From NCBI GenBank assembly GCA_015099395.1, contig AP024096.1:1302001-1366000 (forward strand): a stretch of DNA of 64,000 nt. Reading direction: 5' to 3'. Position 1 is the stretch's first letter; the number at the start of each line of letters is the position of its first letter. The position numbers and the translations under genes were made by a program. Positions 26,519 through 35,724 of this stretch are shown here, piece after piece. The DNA comes from Ktedonobacteria bacterium brp13 (lineage in GTDB: Bacteria; Chloroflexota; Ktedonobacteria; Ktedonobacterales; Ktedonobacteraceae). The notes below the pieces were generated by a model. That model worked only from the letters and a program-made list of their open reading frames with translations. It did not search any database and was not told the DNA's origin.

Positions 26519-27315
26519 TGCGCAGCCTCCCTTCCATTGACAGAAGATAACTCAGCTAACTGGGCCTGCGCAGATCGCGGGTGGGGATTGATACTATCCT
26601 CACGAACCTTGCCATCCCGTAGGACAACGGTACGATGACAATAACTGGCGATATCGGGCTCATGTGTCACCAGAACAACCGTCATACCACTCTCGTTCAG
26701 TTTTTGCAATACCATCATAATCTGGATACTTGTCTTTGTGTCCAGGTTCCCGGTCGGTTCATCCGCCAGGATCATTGCTGGTCTGGTCGCCAGCGCGCGC
26801 GCAATTGCGACGCGCTGCTGTTGACCGCCAGACATCTCCATAGGACGATGATGTGCCCGAGCCTCCAGACCAACCAGCTTCAATGCCCAGCGTGCTCGCC
26901 GTTCACGCTCCTCATTTGAGATACCTGCGTAGATCAACGGTAACTCTACATTGGCCTGAGCCGTCATCCAGGCGAGCAAATTGAAGCTTTGAAACACAAA
27001 GCCGATCTTCTGATTGCGTACATCAGCCAGCTGAGCCTTACTCATTGAGCTGACCGCAATGCTATCCAGGTAGTAGTGGCCACCCGATGGGCGATCCAGG
27101 CAGCCCAAAACATTCATCAGGGTTGATTTGCCAGAACCGGATGGCCCCATAATCGCAATCAATTCACCTTTGTTAATGCGTAGATCAACACCACGTAACG
27201 CACGGACCTGGTTATTTCCCATCTGATAGACTCTGGATAATTTGTCCAGCAGAATAATCGGTTGCTCTTTCTTATCAGCAATGTTCTCTACCGGCGTGTC
27301 TGCTTGCTTAACCAT
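26515..27315 (-). CDS. MacB/LolD-type ABC transporter ATPase
   Basis: 266 aa. Walker [11 protein letters not shown]-loop FVFQSFNLL, signature [14 protein letters not shown], Walker [13 protein letters not shown] and H-loop VTHE are all present. N- and C-terminal extensions of ~20-30 residues flank the core. Cytoplasmic motor for the adjacent permease. It starts 2 bp after the adaptor stop codon. Confidence 0.92.
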   Translation of the reverse strand: MVKQADTPVENIADKKEQPIILLDKLSRVYQMGNNQVRALRGVDLRINKGELIAIMGPSGSGKSTLMNVLGCLDRPSGGHYYLDSIAVSSMSKAQLADVRNQKIGFVFQSFNLLAWMTAQANVELPLIYAGISNEERERRARWALKLVGLEARAHHRPMEMSGGQQQRVAIARALATRPAMILADEPTGNLDTKTSIQIMMVLQKLNESGMTVVLVTHEPDIASYCHRTVVLRDGKVREDSINPHPRSAQAQLAELSSVNGREAAQ

Positions 27316-27317
27316 GA

Positions 27318-28628
27318 CTAGTTTCCTCCAGCGGCACCAGCACCAGCACCACCCCTACCGGCACCAGCGCCACCCCTACCGGCACCAGCGCCACCGCCGA
27401 AGCCACCAGCGCCGCCAGCACCACCCCTGAGCCTGATGCCACCAAGACCTCCGCCAAGACCACCAGCACCTGTGGTAGCTGACGTCGTAGTAGTACCACC
27501 AATCTGACCGGTCACGACCTGATCACCGGCTTGTAAACCTGACAATACTTCAACCGAGTTCGTACTCGATAAGCCAATCTTGATCAGCACCGGTGTCAAC
27601 TTACCATTCTTTAGCTCCATGACAACACGGCTGTTACCTGTAGCTGTACTGCCACTGGTGGATGCGTTGCCCGCCGCAGACCGTAACGCGGCTATATAAT
27701 CGGCGCGGTTGATCTCGCCATTTTGCAGGGCTGTTGTAGGAAAAGTAGTAGCTGTAGTTGGAATAATCAATGTGTTCAGACGCTGTGCCGTGGTGATATC
27801 AACGGTCGCCGTCATACCTGGGAAGAGATTGACGTTGTTTACGCTCGTCATGTCAACTGCCAGTTGGACTGCATAGGTGACGACACTCGAACTGGTCTGA
27901 CCCAGGATATCAATCGAAGTCACGGTCGCCCGTAGCGTCGTAGAAGGATAGGCAGAGACTGTGAATTGAGCTGCCTGACCAACTTTGATACTATTAATAT
28001 CGGTTTCATTCACTGAAGCAGAGATCATATATTTGCTAACATCTACCAGCGTCATAAAGGCCGAACTACTACTGCCGCTGCCGGCACCAATACTGCTGCT
28101 AGTGCTACCAGAGGTGACAGTACCATTGGCAGATACATTTTCACCCACATTTCCATTTACGGCAGCCACCGTTGCATCGGCAGGCGCTGTCAGCGTATCA
28201 ATAGTGGTGGTTGTGGTAGGGCCGCCGTTGGCAAAGTTATTGGACGTCTGCGTGACTTTGATCTTCGCCAGCGTCTGTCCTGTCGTCACATGGTCGCCAA
28301 CCTTCACATCTACCTCTGTGATCTGACCCGCCGCTGGAAAGTTCATTGCGTATTCAGCATTTGGCGTGAGAGGACCGCTGGTCGAGACTTGCACACTAAG
28401 ATTGCCGCTTTGTACGGCTGCCTGCGTATACTGAATTGCAGATGTTCGTCTTATTAAGAAATGCGAGAGGGTCACTGCAATCAGGGCAAGCACAAGTATC
28501 ACGATAACTATAATTGCCCATAGCGGAAAGCGACGTTTTTTAGGCTGTAGTACAACATCATCGGCATCATCGAGATCCAGTAGATCTTCTTCTAGCAACG
28601 GTTGTAATTCTTCTACTTGTTCAGGCAT
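27318..28628 (-). CDS. HlyD/MacA-type periplasmic adaptor with Gly-rich tail
   Basis: 436 aa. One N-terminal membrane anchor (WAIIVIVILVLALIAVTLSHF), a lipoyl/biotinyl-like region (AAGQITEVDVKVGDHVTTGQ), and a beta-barrel domain (VNETDINSIKVGQAAQFTV). From ~residue 385 the protein turns into a Gly/Ala/Arg low-complexity tail built from GAGRG-type repeats encoded by 9-bp units. In a monoderm-like Chloroflexota envelope the adaptor would sit outside the membrane; the tail may contact the wall or surface. It shares the repeat style with the upstream gene. Confidence 0.87.
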   Translation of the reverse strand: MPEQVEELQPLLEEDLLDLDDADDVVLQPKKRRFPLWAIIVIVILVLALIAVTLSHFLIRRTSAIQYTQAAVQSGNLSVQVSTSGPLTPNAEYAMNFPAAGQITEVDVKVGDHVTTGQTLAKIKVTQTSNNFANGGPTTTTTIDTLTAPADATVAAVNGNVGENVSANGTVTSGSTSSSIGAGSGSSSSAFMTLVDVSKYMISASVNETDINSIKVGQAAQFTVSAYPSTTLRATVTSIDILGQTSSSVVTYAVQLAVDMTSVNNVNLFPGMTATVDITTAQRLNTLIIPTTATTFPTTALQNGEINRADYIAALRSAAGNASTSGSTATGNSRVVMELKNGKLTPVLIKIGLSSTNSVEVLSGLQAGDQVVTGQIGGTTTTSATTGAGGLGGGLGGIRLRGGAGGAGGFGGGAGAGRGGAGAGRGGAGAGAAGGN

Positions 28629-28743
28629 GGTTGTTTACTCTCTTACTAGTATGTATTTTTGATATTTTTTAATTGCATGTTTTTATAGCTGCCAGTAACT
28701 CTGAAAAGGGCACGTGGAGACCTACCCTGCTGGCTAGCAACGT

Positions 28744-29661
28744 TTAAACACCACTACCATTCGCGGTTGGTGTCGTACTGGCGGCTGGCGTCGTACTGGC
28801 CGTTAATGTGATAGCTACGTTAGTTGCTGTGATCGTTGTACCACTGGTAGCCGCTGACGTGCCAATGACAGTAACATTCTGACCAGCCTTCAATGCACTG
28901 GTGGCTACCTTATTCGTCTGAATAATCTGTGTTTTGCTGGTCAAAGTCAGAGAATAGCTATTATTGCTTGTATCAGTAACAACCAATGTATTGCCAGTGA
29001 CTTGAGCAACTGTGCCAAGCAGGCGATTGCTATTGGCTGCGCCACCAGCGCCACCAGCGCCACCAGCGCCACCAGCGCCACCAGCGCCACCAGCGCCACC
29101 AGCACCACCCCTACCGGCACCACGACCGAAGCCGCCAGCACCACCTCGGCATGGGTTATTACCATTGCCAGCACCACCATTTTGTCTGCCACCAGCACCA
29201 CCAGCGCCGCCAAAGCCTCTGCCACCGAAGCCTCCACCACCAAACGGGCTTCCACTCGTGCCAGTCGTCAATTGAATGGTATCAGCTGTATAGGTGCTAC
29301 CATCTGAGCTTGGCGTCACGGAGACCGTAACAAAAGCGCCACTCGTGAGAGCACTTGTCTTTGCCAGCACCTGTTGAGTGAATGTTGTCTTGCTGGAAAG
29401 AGTAGTGGTAACACTTGAGCCATCCTGCTTTGTAATGACCAGAGAACTATTACCAGCACTTTTCACGGTCCCACTTGCACGTGTAATAGTACTATTCGTG
29501 GTTCTTGGAGTACATGTGGCAGTAGCTGTCGCTGGGGCCGTTACCGAACTGGAAGTAGTACTACCCTGAGCAGATGATGAACCACATCCACTCAAGACAG
29601 CTAACAGTGCAATACTTGCAATCCCCGCAGCCAGGAATTTGTGGGAACGATACATCAACAT
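28744..29661 (-). CDS. Lipoprotein with DUF5666-like domains and Gly-rich linker
   Basis: 305 aa. Lipoprotein signal FLAAGIASIALLAVLSGC places Cys as the lipidated residue. Two beta-rich repeats of similar plan (ASGTVKSAGNSSLVITKQDG... and LLGTVAQVTGNTLVVTDTSN...) resemble DUF5666-type domains and are separated by a Gly/Ala-rich linker. Within the linker, GGA triplets are encoded by seven or so near-identical 9-bp units at 29037-29106. It is the first gene of the export operon, 115 bp before the adaptor, so it may be a surface cargo or partner of the transporter. Confidence 0.7.
   Translation of the reverse strand: MLMYRSHKFLAAGIASIALLAVLSGCGSSSAQGSTTSSSVTAPATATATCTPRTTNSTITRASGTVKSAGNSSLVITKQDGSSVTTTLSSKTTFTQQVLAKTSALTSGAFVTVSVTPSSDGSTYTADTIQLTTGTSGSPFGGGGFGGRGFGGAGGAGGRQNGGAGNGNNPCRGGAGGFGRGAGRGGAGGAGGAGGAGGAGGAGGAGGAANSNRLLGTVAQVTGNTLVVTDTSNNSYSLTLTSKTQIIQTNKVATSALKAGQNVTVIGTSAATSGTTITATNVAITLTASTTPAASTTPTANGSGV
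29037..29106. repeat. 9-bp tandem repeat array
   Basis: About seven uninterrupted copies of gccaccagc, encoding Gly-Gly-Ala in the minus-strand lipoprotein. Similar units recur at 27340-27425 in the adaptor gene. Such arrays are prone to slippage and change length in 3-residue steps. Confidence 0.8.
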
Positions 29662-30068
29662 TGAGAAAATGTCTCCTTACAAAACCGCTAGACAAAGCCG
29701 CTAGCAAACAAAAACACGTGAGTAAAGATAGTCACTATTTCTTGTCTTTACAGCACATGTATATAGAAATGTCTATCTCAGACTTAAGGCAGTAAACTAT
29801 GATAGAGAGATAATTTCTCCTGAACAAAATTTACCATGGAAAAATCGAGAAAGTGTCAACGAACTGTAAATTGTTTGAAAATTTTTGTTGAGCTTTGTCA
29901 ATTAAGGGCGACGAAGAGGGTAGAATTTCATTAACTGGTGAAAGATCAGAAGAGAGTAGAGACATTCGCAGCGTTTGTCTGGAGTAAACGTGTAAACGCT
30001 GTTAATATAGTGGGTGAAATGGAAATGATCTTGCCCCAAAGCCAGGGCAAGATCACTATAGGCTCAAT
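29662..30068. other. Promoter region of export operon
   Basis: About 400 bp, AT-rich in its centre, expected to carry the promoter of the minus-strand lipoprotein operon. AAGGAGA precedes the lipoprotein start by 11 nt. The right end holds the terminator described at 30026-30055. No gene supported. Confidence 0.35.
30026..30055 (-). terminator. Rho-independent-type terminator
   Basis: TGATCTTGCCC (30026-30036) pairs with GGGCAAGATCA (30045-30055); on the minus strand it is followed by an AT-rich stretch. It ends the small gene at 30069-30272. Confidence 0.7.
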
Positions 30069-30272
30069 CTAAAGTTTGTTCAATACGATACGTACATCAT
30101 CAACAAGTTCTGGTGTCAGGGTCTTATCCGCGCGAGCGCTGTCTGCTACGAGCCAGGTAGTTTTCCACTCATCGTTCAAGAGATGATCGGCCTTGATGTT
30201 CTTTCCTATATACGCTCGTAGATATGTATCCAGGCGTAATGAGAGTCGCGTTTGATTTATTGTATCATTCAT
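30069..30272 (-). CDS. Small conserved protein, paralogue of 41382-41591
   Basis: 67 aa, starting MNDTINQTRLSLRLDTYLR and ending VDDVRIVLNKL. It shares ~60% of residues with the 69-aa product at 41382 by eye, which confirms the internal ATG 30272 (GGGAG 8 nt upstream) rather than longer in-frame starts. Predicted mostly helical, soluble, no cysteines. The family is not one I recognise. It sits 37 bp downstream of the pentapeptide-repeat gene, on the same strand, probably one transcript. Confidence 0.7.
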   Translation of the reverse strand: MNDTINQTRLSLRLDTYLRAYIGKNIKADHLLNDEWKTTWLVADSARADKTLTPELVDDVRIVLNKL

Positions 30273-30309
30273 TCGTTTTACTCCCAGGTAGATGCTGGCT
30301 CTTGTGCTT

Positions 30310-30777
30310 TTAGACAGGAACCTTCTCATCAAGATCTTCATTGGGCACAAGCACCTTATCGAAGAGCGCATTACGAAGAATTGCTCTTGTCATATTTGTG
30401 CCATGGAGATCTGCTCCACGAAAATCTGAATTTCCGAGTTCTGCGCCCTGTAAATCTGCCTGCCGGAGGTCAGCATCACGCATATCGGCTCCACGTAAGT
30501 TTGCCTTCTTGAGGTTGGCTCCACGCAGGTTTGCATTTCTCAAATCTGCATGAAGTAGATTTGCCTCATGCAGATCTGTGTCACTCAGATCCGCGTCCTG
30601 GAGATTGGCCTCGGTAAGGTCGACTCTTTGTAGATCAAATCCATGTAGCTCCACGCCGCGAAGCTGAGCCTGGTGAAGGTCTGGCTCATATGCCTGGACA
30701 TCTGCATGGGCCAGACGCCATTGCTTCCAAATTGCTTGCCCTGCTAAAAGGAGATCAAAAGGATTCTGATAAGGCAT
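30310..30777 (-). CDS. Pentapeptide-repeat protein
   Basis: 155 aa. From ~residue 38 the sequence is a run of about 17 A(D/N)LXX-type repeats (LTEANLQDADLSDTDLHEAN...), predicted to fold as a right-handed quadrilateral beta helix. There is no Qnr-like insertion loop. The role is unknown; some such proteins mimic DNA and bind gyrase, most have no known partner. ATG 30777 has AGGAA 9 nt upstream; GTG 30786 is an alternative. A decayed relative lies at 31235-31357. Confidence 0.82.
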   Translation of the reverse strand: MPYQNPFDLLLAGQAIWKQWRLAHADVQAYEPDLHQAQLRGVELHGFDLQRVDLTEANLQDADLSDTDLHEANLLHADLRNANLRGANLKKANLRGADMRDADLRQADLQGAELGNSDFRGADLHGTNMTRAILRNALFDKVLVPNEDLDEKVPV

Positions 30778-30906
30778 GTGTTTCACTTCCTGACTCTATC
30801 GGTGGTATCTATTACTACAAACAAGTTTAACGCGTATAAACGTCTGTTTCTCTTCTAACTTGTTTCTTTCTATTGATGTCTGTTTCCCTGGTGTATCGTC
30901 TCTTTT

Positions 30907-31173
30907 TTAGAGAGCGGACTGTACCCAATGACCATACTGTTCATCGAGTTGCCTTTGCTTCTCGTTCATACTGAGAACATATTGGTCAGCATCATGGCGA
31001 ATGCTGAATGCGCGGGCGAAACGGTCATCTGTTCCTGGCTCTTTGTCCAGTGAAGATCGTTCTCGAATCACAAATACCTGCTCTGTGACACGCTGGACAT
31101 AGTAACGATTTTGTCGCGTCGGATTACTTCCGATATTATCGTCAAAGGCAGTGGGTTGCTTTTGCTTGTTCAT
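30907..31173 (-). CDS. Hypothetical protein, 88 aa
   Basis: Soluble, charged protein; N-terminus lysine/glutamine rich, middle VTEQVFVIRERSSLD, C-terminus MNEKQRQLDEQYGHW. It may be a small beta-then-helix fold. No family recognised. Upstream AGGAAG is rather far (13 nt). Its place between pentapeptide genes on the same strand and plausible codon use support it. Confidence 0.5.
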   Translation of the reverse strand: MNKQKQPTAFDDNIGSNPTRQNRYYVQRVTEQVFVIRERSSLDKEPGTDDRFARAFSIRHDADQYVLSMNEKQRQLDEQYGHWVQSAL

Positions 31174-31234
31174 CTTTTTTTATCGACTTCCTGCTTCGTC
31201 CCGACATTTATAATTCTGGCTGAAGCGTTACTAT

Positions 31235-31357
31235 TCATGTGTTCATCTGTATTTTGTATATAAGTGCCTTCTGGAGATAAGCAGCGTTCCGATGAACGTT
31301 GCTCAAATCAGTATCCTGGAGGTGAGTTCCAGCAAGACTTGCTTTGTGGAGATCGAA
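31235..31357 (-). pseudogene. Pentapeptide-repeat remnant
   Basis: A 40-codon open stretch reads DLHKASLAGTHLQDTDLSNV and continues with further degenerate five-residue repeats, ending at TGA 31235-31237. An in-frame TGA precedes it (31358-31360) and there is no start codon or ribosome site. It is the 3' scrap of a gene like that at 30310-30777. Confidence 0.55.
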
Positions 31358-32024
31358 TCAGCGCCGAAATTCCTTTTTAGCGTGGAATTCTTCTCTTTTC
31401 AATAGAATAGCGAGTCAATAGCATAGCGAAATAGGTAAACGTTTTCCAGGTATCGCTGTACTCACCCTGTAGGCTTTCACGGATATGCAACTTTTGTCTT
31501 GCTTACTGGTTTTATCTTATTTTGAGCATATCAGAGATGCCCAAAATAGATTCAGCCTGAGCAACGTTTCTTCGGCTTGATAATATAATTTGCCTGTTTC
31601 TGATTTCTGCTGCCATCTCTACACGAAGGACCTTCAAGCCGCCTCTATTGAGTGAGTGCTTCTAGGAAGGAAGGTGACTCTGGCCGGGTGAATAGTGGCA
31701 CCATTTCTTTGTCATATCGTTCTGCTAGCAGGAGTAGAGGAAGCGAAAGTGATGAAACAAGAAATGACGCATTGCCCGCCCAGTGATGTGTTTTAAGTGT
31801 TTCGTATACGTGGGGCAAGTCACATAAGAAGGTCTGTGCTATATATAATTGTACACTATTTTTTATAAAAGTACAATATTTATCAAAAAGGGCTACTTTG
31901 CTACAGCTTACAATTTTCTCTGAAATAAGGAGAACATATTTTTATGTATGAAAAGCTAAAGAAGCGGTGTGCCTCTGAGGACTTTCCTCAGAGCATCTGC
32001 TTGAGTACGAATGCACGTTTCTTC
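31358..32024. other. Long intergenic region
   Basis: About 670 bp without a supported gene. It contains an AT-rich element at 31850-31886 that resembles 41187-41224, and a hairpin CTCTGAGG (31973-31980)/CCTCAGAG (31986-31993) that likely terminates the minus-strand regulator gene ending at 32025. Confidence 0.4.
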
Positions 32025-32732
32025 TCATTTCGCAGGCTGATCATGCGTGAAAAAGAATGGTTCGCGAGGCAGAATTGCACGTTCTAGCGCTACTGCCACT
32101 GCCGATGCACGCGAGTCGACACCCAACTTGGTGTAAATATTCGTCAAATGTCCTCGTACCGTTCGTTCTGTAATCTTTAAGGCTGCCGCAATCTCTTTGC
32201 TGCGTTCGCCGCGTGCTACTGCTGCCAGGATCATCAACTCGCGCTCCGTCAGTGTTCCATGTATCTCCGTAGCACTTGTTCCCGAGCGTCCCGCTGTGGA
32301 TGAATTCGGGACAAGCAGGCGTGCCATGATCTCTGGCTGGAGTAATGTCTCGCCGCGTGCAGCAGTCCGAATCGCATCCAACAACGTTTCACGCCCTACG
32401 TCTTTGAGCAGATATCCACGCGCTCCTGCCCGTAAGCCACGAAACATGAGTTCGTCCTCATTATACGTCGTGAGGATGATAACGTTGATTGCAGGCCAAT
32501 CCGCGTGAATACGTCTAAGTGTCTCCAATCCATCGATTTCTGGCATGCGAAGATCCAGCAGCATTACGTCAGGATCTGTACGTGCTGCCAGTTCAAGCGC
32601 GGCAGCACCATCAGCGGCATCGCCAACGATCTCGAAACCTTCTCCTGTTTCAAGAATGAGACGCAGTCCCTCACGGACAATCATATGATCATCCACAATC
32701 GCCACACGAATGGGTTTTTGTTGTTCCTTCAA
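32025..32732 (-). CDS. NarL/FixJ-family response regulator
   Basis: 235 aa. Receiver domain with phospho-acceptor Asp in DVMLLDLRMPEIDG near residue 58 and Lys in GYLLKDVG; C-terminal LuxR helix-turn-helix LTERELMILAAVARGERSKEIAAALKI. A DNA-binding transcription factor controlled by the upstream kinase, with which it overlaps by 4 bp. The pair is divergent from an ABC exporter operon, a common regulator-target layout. Confidence 0.92.
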   Translation of the reverse strand: MKEQQKPIRVAIVDDHMIVREGLRLILETGEGFEIVGDAADGAAALELAARTDPDVMLLDLRMPEIDGLETLRRIHADWPAINVIILTTYNEDELMFRGLRAGARGYLLKDVGRETLLDAIRTAARGETLLQPEIMARLLVPNSSTAGRSGTSATEIHGTLTERELMILAAVARGERSKEIAAALKITERTVRGHLTNIYTKLGVDSRASAVAVALERAILPREPFFFTHDQPAK

Positions 32733-33967
32733 TTTTCGCTTGCTCCTTGCTTCATTGGGAGAGAGAAGCGCAGCGTCGCTCCCGTTCCTGGAGAACTGAC
32801 AATATCAAAGCGACCCTCAATGAGACGCGTTCTTTCTCGCAAGCCAAGTAATCCATAGTGCCCAACAAGTTGCGTCGCAGCAGGTGGATCAAAGCCTTTC
32901 CCATTATCGCGCACCTCAATAACCACATGCTCATTCTGCATTGTTGTTCCGATCCATGTGTGCTTTGCCTCGGCATGACGTGCGATGTTGTTCAGCCCCT
33001 CCGTAATAGCTCGCAGCGTGTAATCACAGAGGGGCATAGGTATCATAGGGAGGGCTGCTAGATCAACTGTACAGTGAATACCGGTCGTTGTCGTAAAGCG
33101 ATCGATCTCCTCTTGCACTGCTTCAGGCAGGTCGCTGGGACTGATCTCATTCGCACGAAGATCATCAATGGCTTGACGCACGGCGGTAAGTGTGACACGT
33201 GCCCGCTCTGTGGCCTGGGTGACAAGCGTGCTTGCCCGCTCATAGTGCTGATGTATGAGATGGGAACCAATCGCTTCAAGCTGAAGGACCAGGCCCACCA
33301 GACCCTGTGCTTGCGTATCGTGAAGTTCGCGCGCCAGGCGCTGGCGTTCCGCTTCTCGTGTTAATTCTTCAACATGTAATGCATAGGCTGCCAACTGTGC
33401 ATGGGCCGTTTGTAGTTCGAGGTGCGCTTTTTCCAACTCCCTGAGCAGGCTCTGTGTGTGCTGGTGTGCATGTGTTTGCTGTGCAGTGACGACGACGTAG
33501 CCGCCGACAAAGAAAAGAGGTGGCACAAGATTGAGGCCGAAGCCAAGCCCGGTATGGATTAACTGGAGGTTCATAAAAAACAGCACGGAACAGACGATGA
33601 CTATTCCTGCTATTATGCGGCTCTGGCCCAGGAGATGGAGTGCTTCTATGAGTACAGCAAGATAGAGACCAAGGATGATATCCGCGTTTCGTATGTAAAA
33701 GCTGAGTAAGATGACTGATCCCATAAGCCCGCCGAGGATCAGCAGGCGCTGTAATCTCTGCTTTGCCTGTGAGATGCCAATCCAGTAGAGCACAATATGC
33801 CCTGCAAATAGTGCTGTCGATATCAGAAGATTACCCAGGAACAAAGGGGTCTTGAAGAGGAGAAGTGGTAGTTGCCAGAAGTACACGAAGAGCATCCAGA
33901 GCAAGAGCAAACAGTGTGTAGAGTGGCTATAGAGAAAACGGAGCATTCTTTCTTCTCCTCTTTTCAA
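32729..33967 (-). CDS. Sensor histidine kinase, NarL/DesK type
   Basis: 412 aa. The first ~165 residues hold five or six membrane helices with very short loops, as in intramembrane-sensing kinases. A coiled-coil linker (LRELEKAHLELQTAHAQLAAY) follows. HisKA_3 box RLARELHDTQAQGLVG holds the phospho-His. ATPase motifs: NIARHAEA, VEVRDNGKGFD, GHYGLLGLRER. Together with the neighbouring ABC exporter (34159-36636) this suggests a membrane-stress or antimicrobial sensor; inferred from layout only. Confidence 0.9.
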   Translation of the reverse strand: MKRGEERMLRFLYSHSTHCLLLLWMLFVYFWQLPLLLFKTPLFLGNLLISTALFAGHIVLYWIGISQAKQRLQRLLILGGLMGSVILLSFYIRNADIILGLYLAVLIEALHLLGQSRIIAGIVIVCSVLFFMNLQLIHTGLGFGLNLVPPLFFVGGYVVVTAQQTHAHQHTQSLLRELEKAHLELQTAHAQLAAYALHVEELTREAERQRLARELHDTQAQGLVGLVLQLEAIGSHLIHQHYERASTLVTQATERARVTLTAVRQAIDDLRANEISPSDLPEAVQEEIDRFTTTTGIHCTVDLAALPMIPMPLCDYTLRAITEGLNNIARHAEAKHTWIGTTMQNEHVVIEVRDNGKGFDPPAATQLVGHYGLLGLRERTRLIEGRFDIVSSPGTGATLRFSLPMKQGASEN

Positions 33968-34026
33968 AGATGTTGAACAGGCATTTCATTTTTTTTATTA
34001 TATCAGCCTGAATACCGGCTGCCTAT

Positions 34027-34070
34027 CGTCGTTTCCGCCCCCGGAGGAAACGACGGGTGACTACCCGTCG
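34027..34070 (+). promoter_or_regulatory. Mutually exclusive hairpins in leader of ABC operon
   Basis: Hairpin 1 pairs CGTCGTTTCC (34027-34036) with GGAAACGACG (34046-34055). Hairpin 2 pairs CGACGGGT (34051-34058) with ACCCGTCG (34063-34070). They share CGACG at 34051-34055, so only one can form at a time. Located ~90 bp before the first permease gene; could be an attenuator or an overlapping operator. Confidence 0.45.
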
Positions 34071-34158
34071 CAATAGACGATGCATATAAAACCCTGGGTG
34101 GGTTAAGCTCAGAAAGCAGTATTCAAAGGTACTGACACATTCCATCTGAAGGTGCTTT

Positions 34159-34872
34159 ATGTATGATCGACTTCGTTATGAATGGCGACTGATGGGAAAG
34201 AAAGCCTTCATTCCCCAGGTTCTGTTGTTGGTTGGGGGCGGACTCTTCGCTCTCGTGCTGGCTCACAACAATGAACCAGCAGCGCGTTTCCTTTCAGCAC
34301 TGTTGGAAATGCTGCTTCCGCTTTCCACGGGAGCAAGTATCGCACTTTTCACAGTCTCCGATTCTGCGTTGGAACTCCAACTGACCCTGTCGCAAAAATA
34401 TGCTATGACCGTTTCCCTGCGTTTGGCCATGCTTGTGCTCTGGAATAGCTGTCTGGCTTTTGTGACCAGCAGTAGTATCTTTGCTCTGGGCCTCGAGTTT
34501 CTTCCACAACCCCATCCTGCCACTGCACTCTTGACCTTTCTTGCTGGTCAGCTTGCCTGGCTCCCCTCACTGCTCGCGTGTACGGCTCTGGGCTTTAGTG
34601 CGGCTCTTCTGTTGCAAAGTCGCGCTGCCAGCGTAAGTGCGCTCGCGAGCTTCTGGCTCATAGAAATTGTGTTTAAGGACATTATGATTCAGTGCATCTG
34701 GTTGTTTCCACTGGTACTGTTCCCTACCACATTATTTCCAGATGGCCTGCCATTTTCGCTCTGGCTACTCAACCGGCTGCTCGTCCTCTGTGTTGCGTGT
34801 GTGCTCTTGTGTGCAAGCTGGCCATGTCTTTTGTTCCCTGAGCGTTTGTTGAAAGGATCACATCAAGAATGA
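34159..34872 (+). CDS. ABC exporter membrane subunit 1
   Basis: 237 aa with about six hydrophobic segments and no soluble domain. It resembles ABC-2-like permeases in topology, with no strong motif. It overlaps the next permease by 4 bp (ATGA), and an ATPase gene follows, so the three form one transporter operon. GAAGGTG precedes ATG. Confidence 0.65.
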   Translation: MYDRLRYEWRLMGKKAFIPQVLLLVGGGLFALVLAHNNEPAARFLSALLEMLLPLSTGASIALFTVSDSALELQLTLSQKYAMTVSLRLAMLVLWNSCLAFVTSSSIFALGLEFLPQPHPATALLTFLAGQLAWLPSLLACTALGFSAALLLQSRAASVSALASFWLIEIVFKDIMIQCIWLFPLVLFPTTLFPDGLPFSLWLLNRLLVLCVACVLLCASWPCLLFPERLLKGSHQE

Positions 34873-35672
34873 GAACACAACTTTCGATGTTATGGGGCAC
34901 CGTGTCCTACGAATTTCTTATGCAACTACGCCGCCGTGCCCTATGGGTAGCGATGGGCCTGCTTATTGTCTTGATCCTGTACTTGCAACGTAATGCGACA
35001 TTCGCGCTCTTGTTCCATCTGGAAGGATGGTCGCATGTGCGTCTCTCACCCGGTGACGCGGTTGTCAGTTGGGCTGATGAAATCAACCGTTTCTTGCCCA
35101 TCGCAGTGGGTATCCTGCTTGCTGATCGTTTCTCGCGAGATCGACAGATCAAAACAGAGGAACTTCTGACAACACTTCCAGCGGGACAGGGTCTTCGGCT
35201 CCTGGGAAAATATATTGGGAGTCTCTGTGCTACGCTCATTGCTCCGGTCCTGTACTACTGCCTGGGGGTTGGCGTGCTCTTGCTGCAGACACAGAGCCTG
35301 GCACTTTTACCTACGGCCTTATTCGCGTTTCTGGGCATTCTGCTGCCAGGAATGATCTTTGTGGGCGCTTTTTCTCTTACGTGTCCGGCATTCCTCTGGT
35401 GGCCGCTCTATTGCTTTGGCTTTACCGCTTACTGGTTTTGGGGTAACCTGCTCTCGCCGCGACAGCATATTCCAACAATAAGTAATACCATTTTGACCCC
35501 GATCGGGGGATATATGAGCCAGGGCTTCTTTCACATCCCTGCCTATGGAGCAGCCAGTACAGCCGCGACAGCCCTCCAGGGTGTTGAAAGTATAGTGCTT
35601 CTGCTCGCTCTGGCCAGCATGGCTCTCCTCCTCACCTGGGGCTTGCTTGGCTGGCAACGTTCCAGGCAGTAA
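34869..35672 (+). CDS. ABC exporter membrane subunit 2
   Basis: 267 aa, about six hydrophobic segments. The region LLADRFSRDRQIKTEELLTTLPAG matches the cytoplasmic coupling segment of ABC-2 permeases, in which an E-L-L-x-T-L-P-x-G motif is typical. Likely pairs with the preceding permease as a heterodimeric channel. Strongly hydrophobic; no signal for a periplasmic domain. Confidence 0.75.
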   Translation: MRTQLSMLWGTVSYEFLMQLRRRALWVAMGLLIVLILYLQRNATFALLFHLEGWSHVRLSPGDAVVSWADEINRFLPIAVGILLADRFSRDRQIKTEELLTTLPAGQGLRLLGKYIGSLCATLIAPVLYYCLGVGVLLLQTQSLALLPTALFAFLGILLPGMIFVGAFSLTCPAFLWWPLYCFGFTAYWFWGNLLSPRQHIPTISNTILTPIGGYMSQGFFHIPAYGAASTAATALQGVESIVLLLALASMALLLTWGLLGWQRSRQ

Positions 35673-35724
35673 TGCTCTTCCCTCTGAATACAGAACAAAG
35701 ATAGCAGAAAAGGAAAATATACAT

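Noticed and set aside
29037..29106. CRISPR-like array
   Set aside because: Contiguous 9-bp units with no spacers, inside a coding region.
29002..29307. Pro- or Thr-rich ORFs on the plus strand over the Gly-rich repeats
   Set aside because: They are shadows of the 9-bp repeat in the lipoprotein gene.
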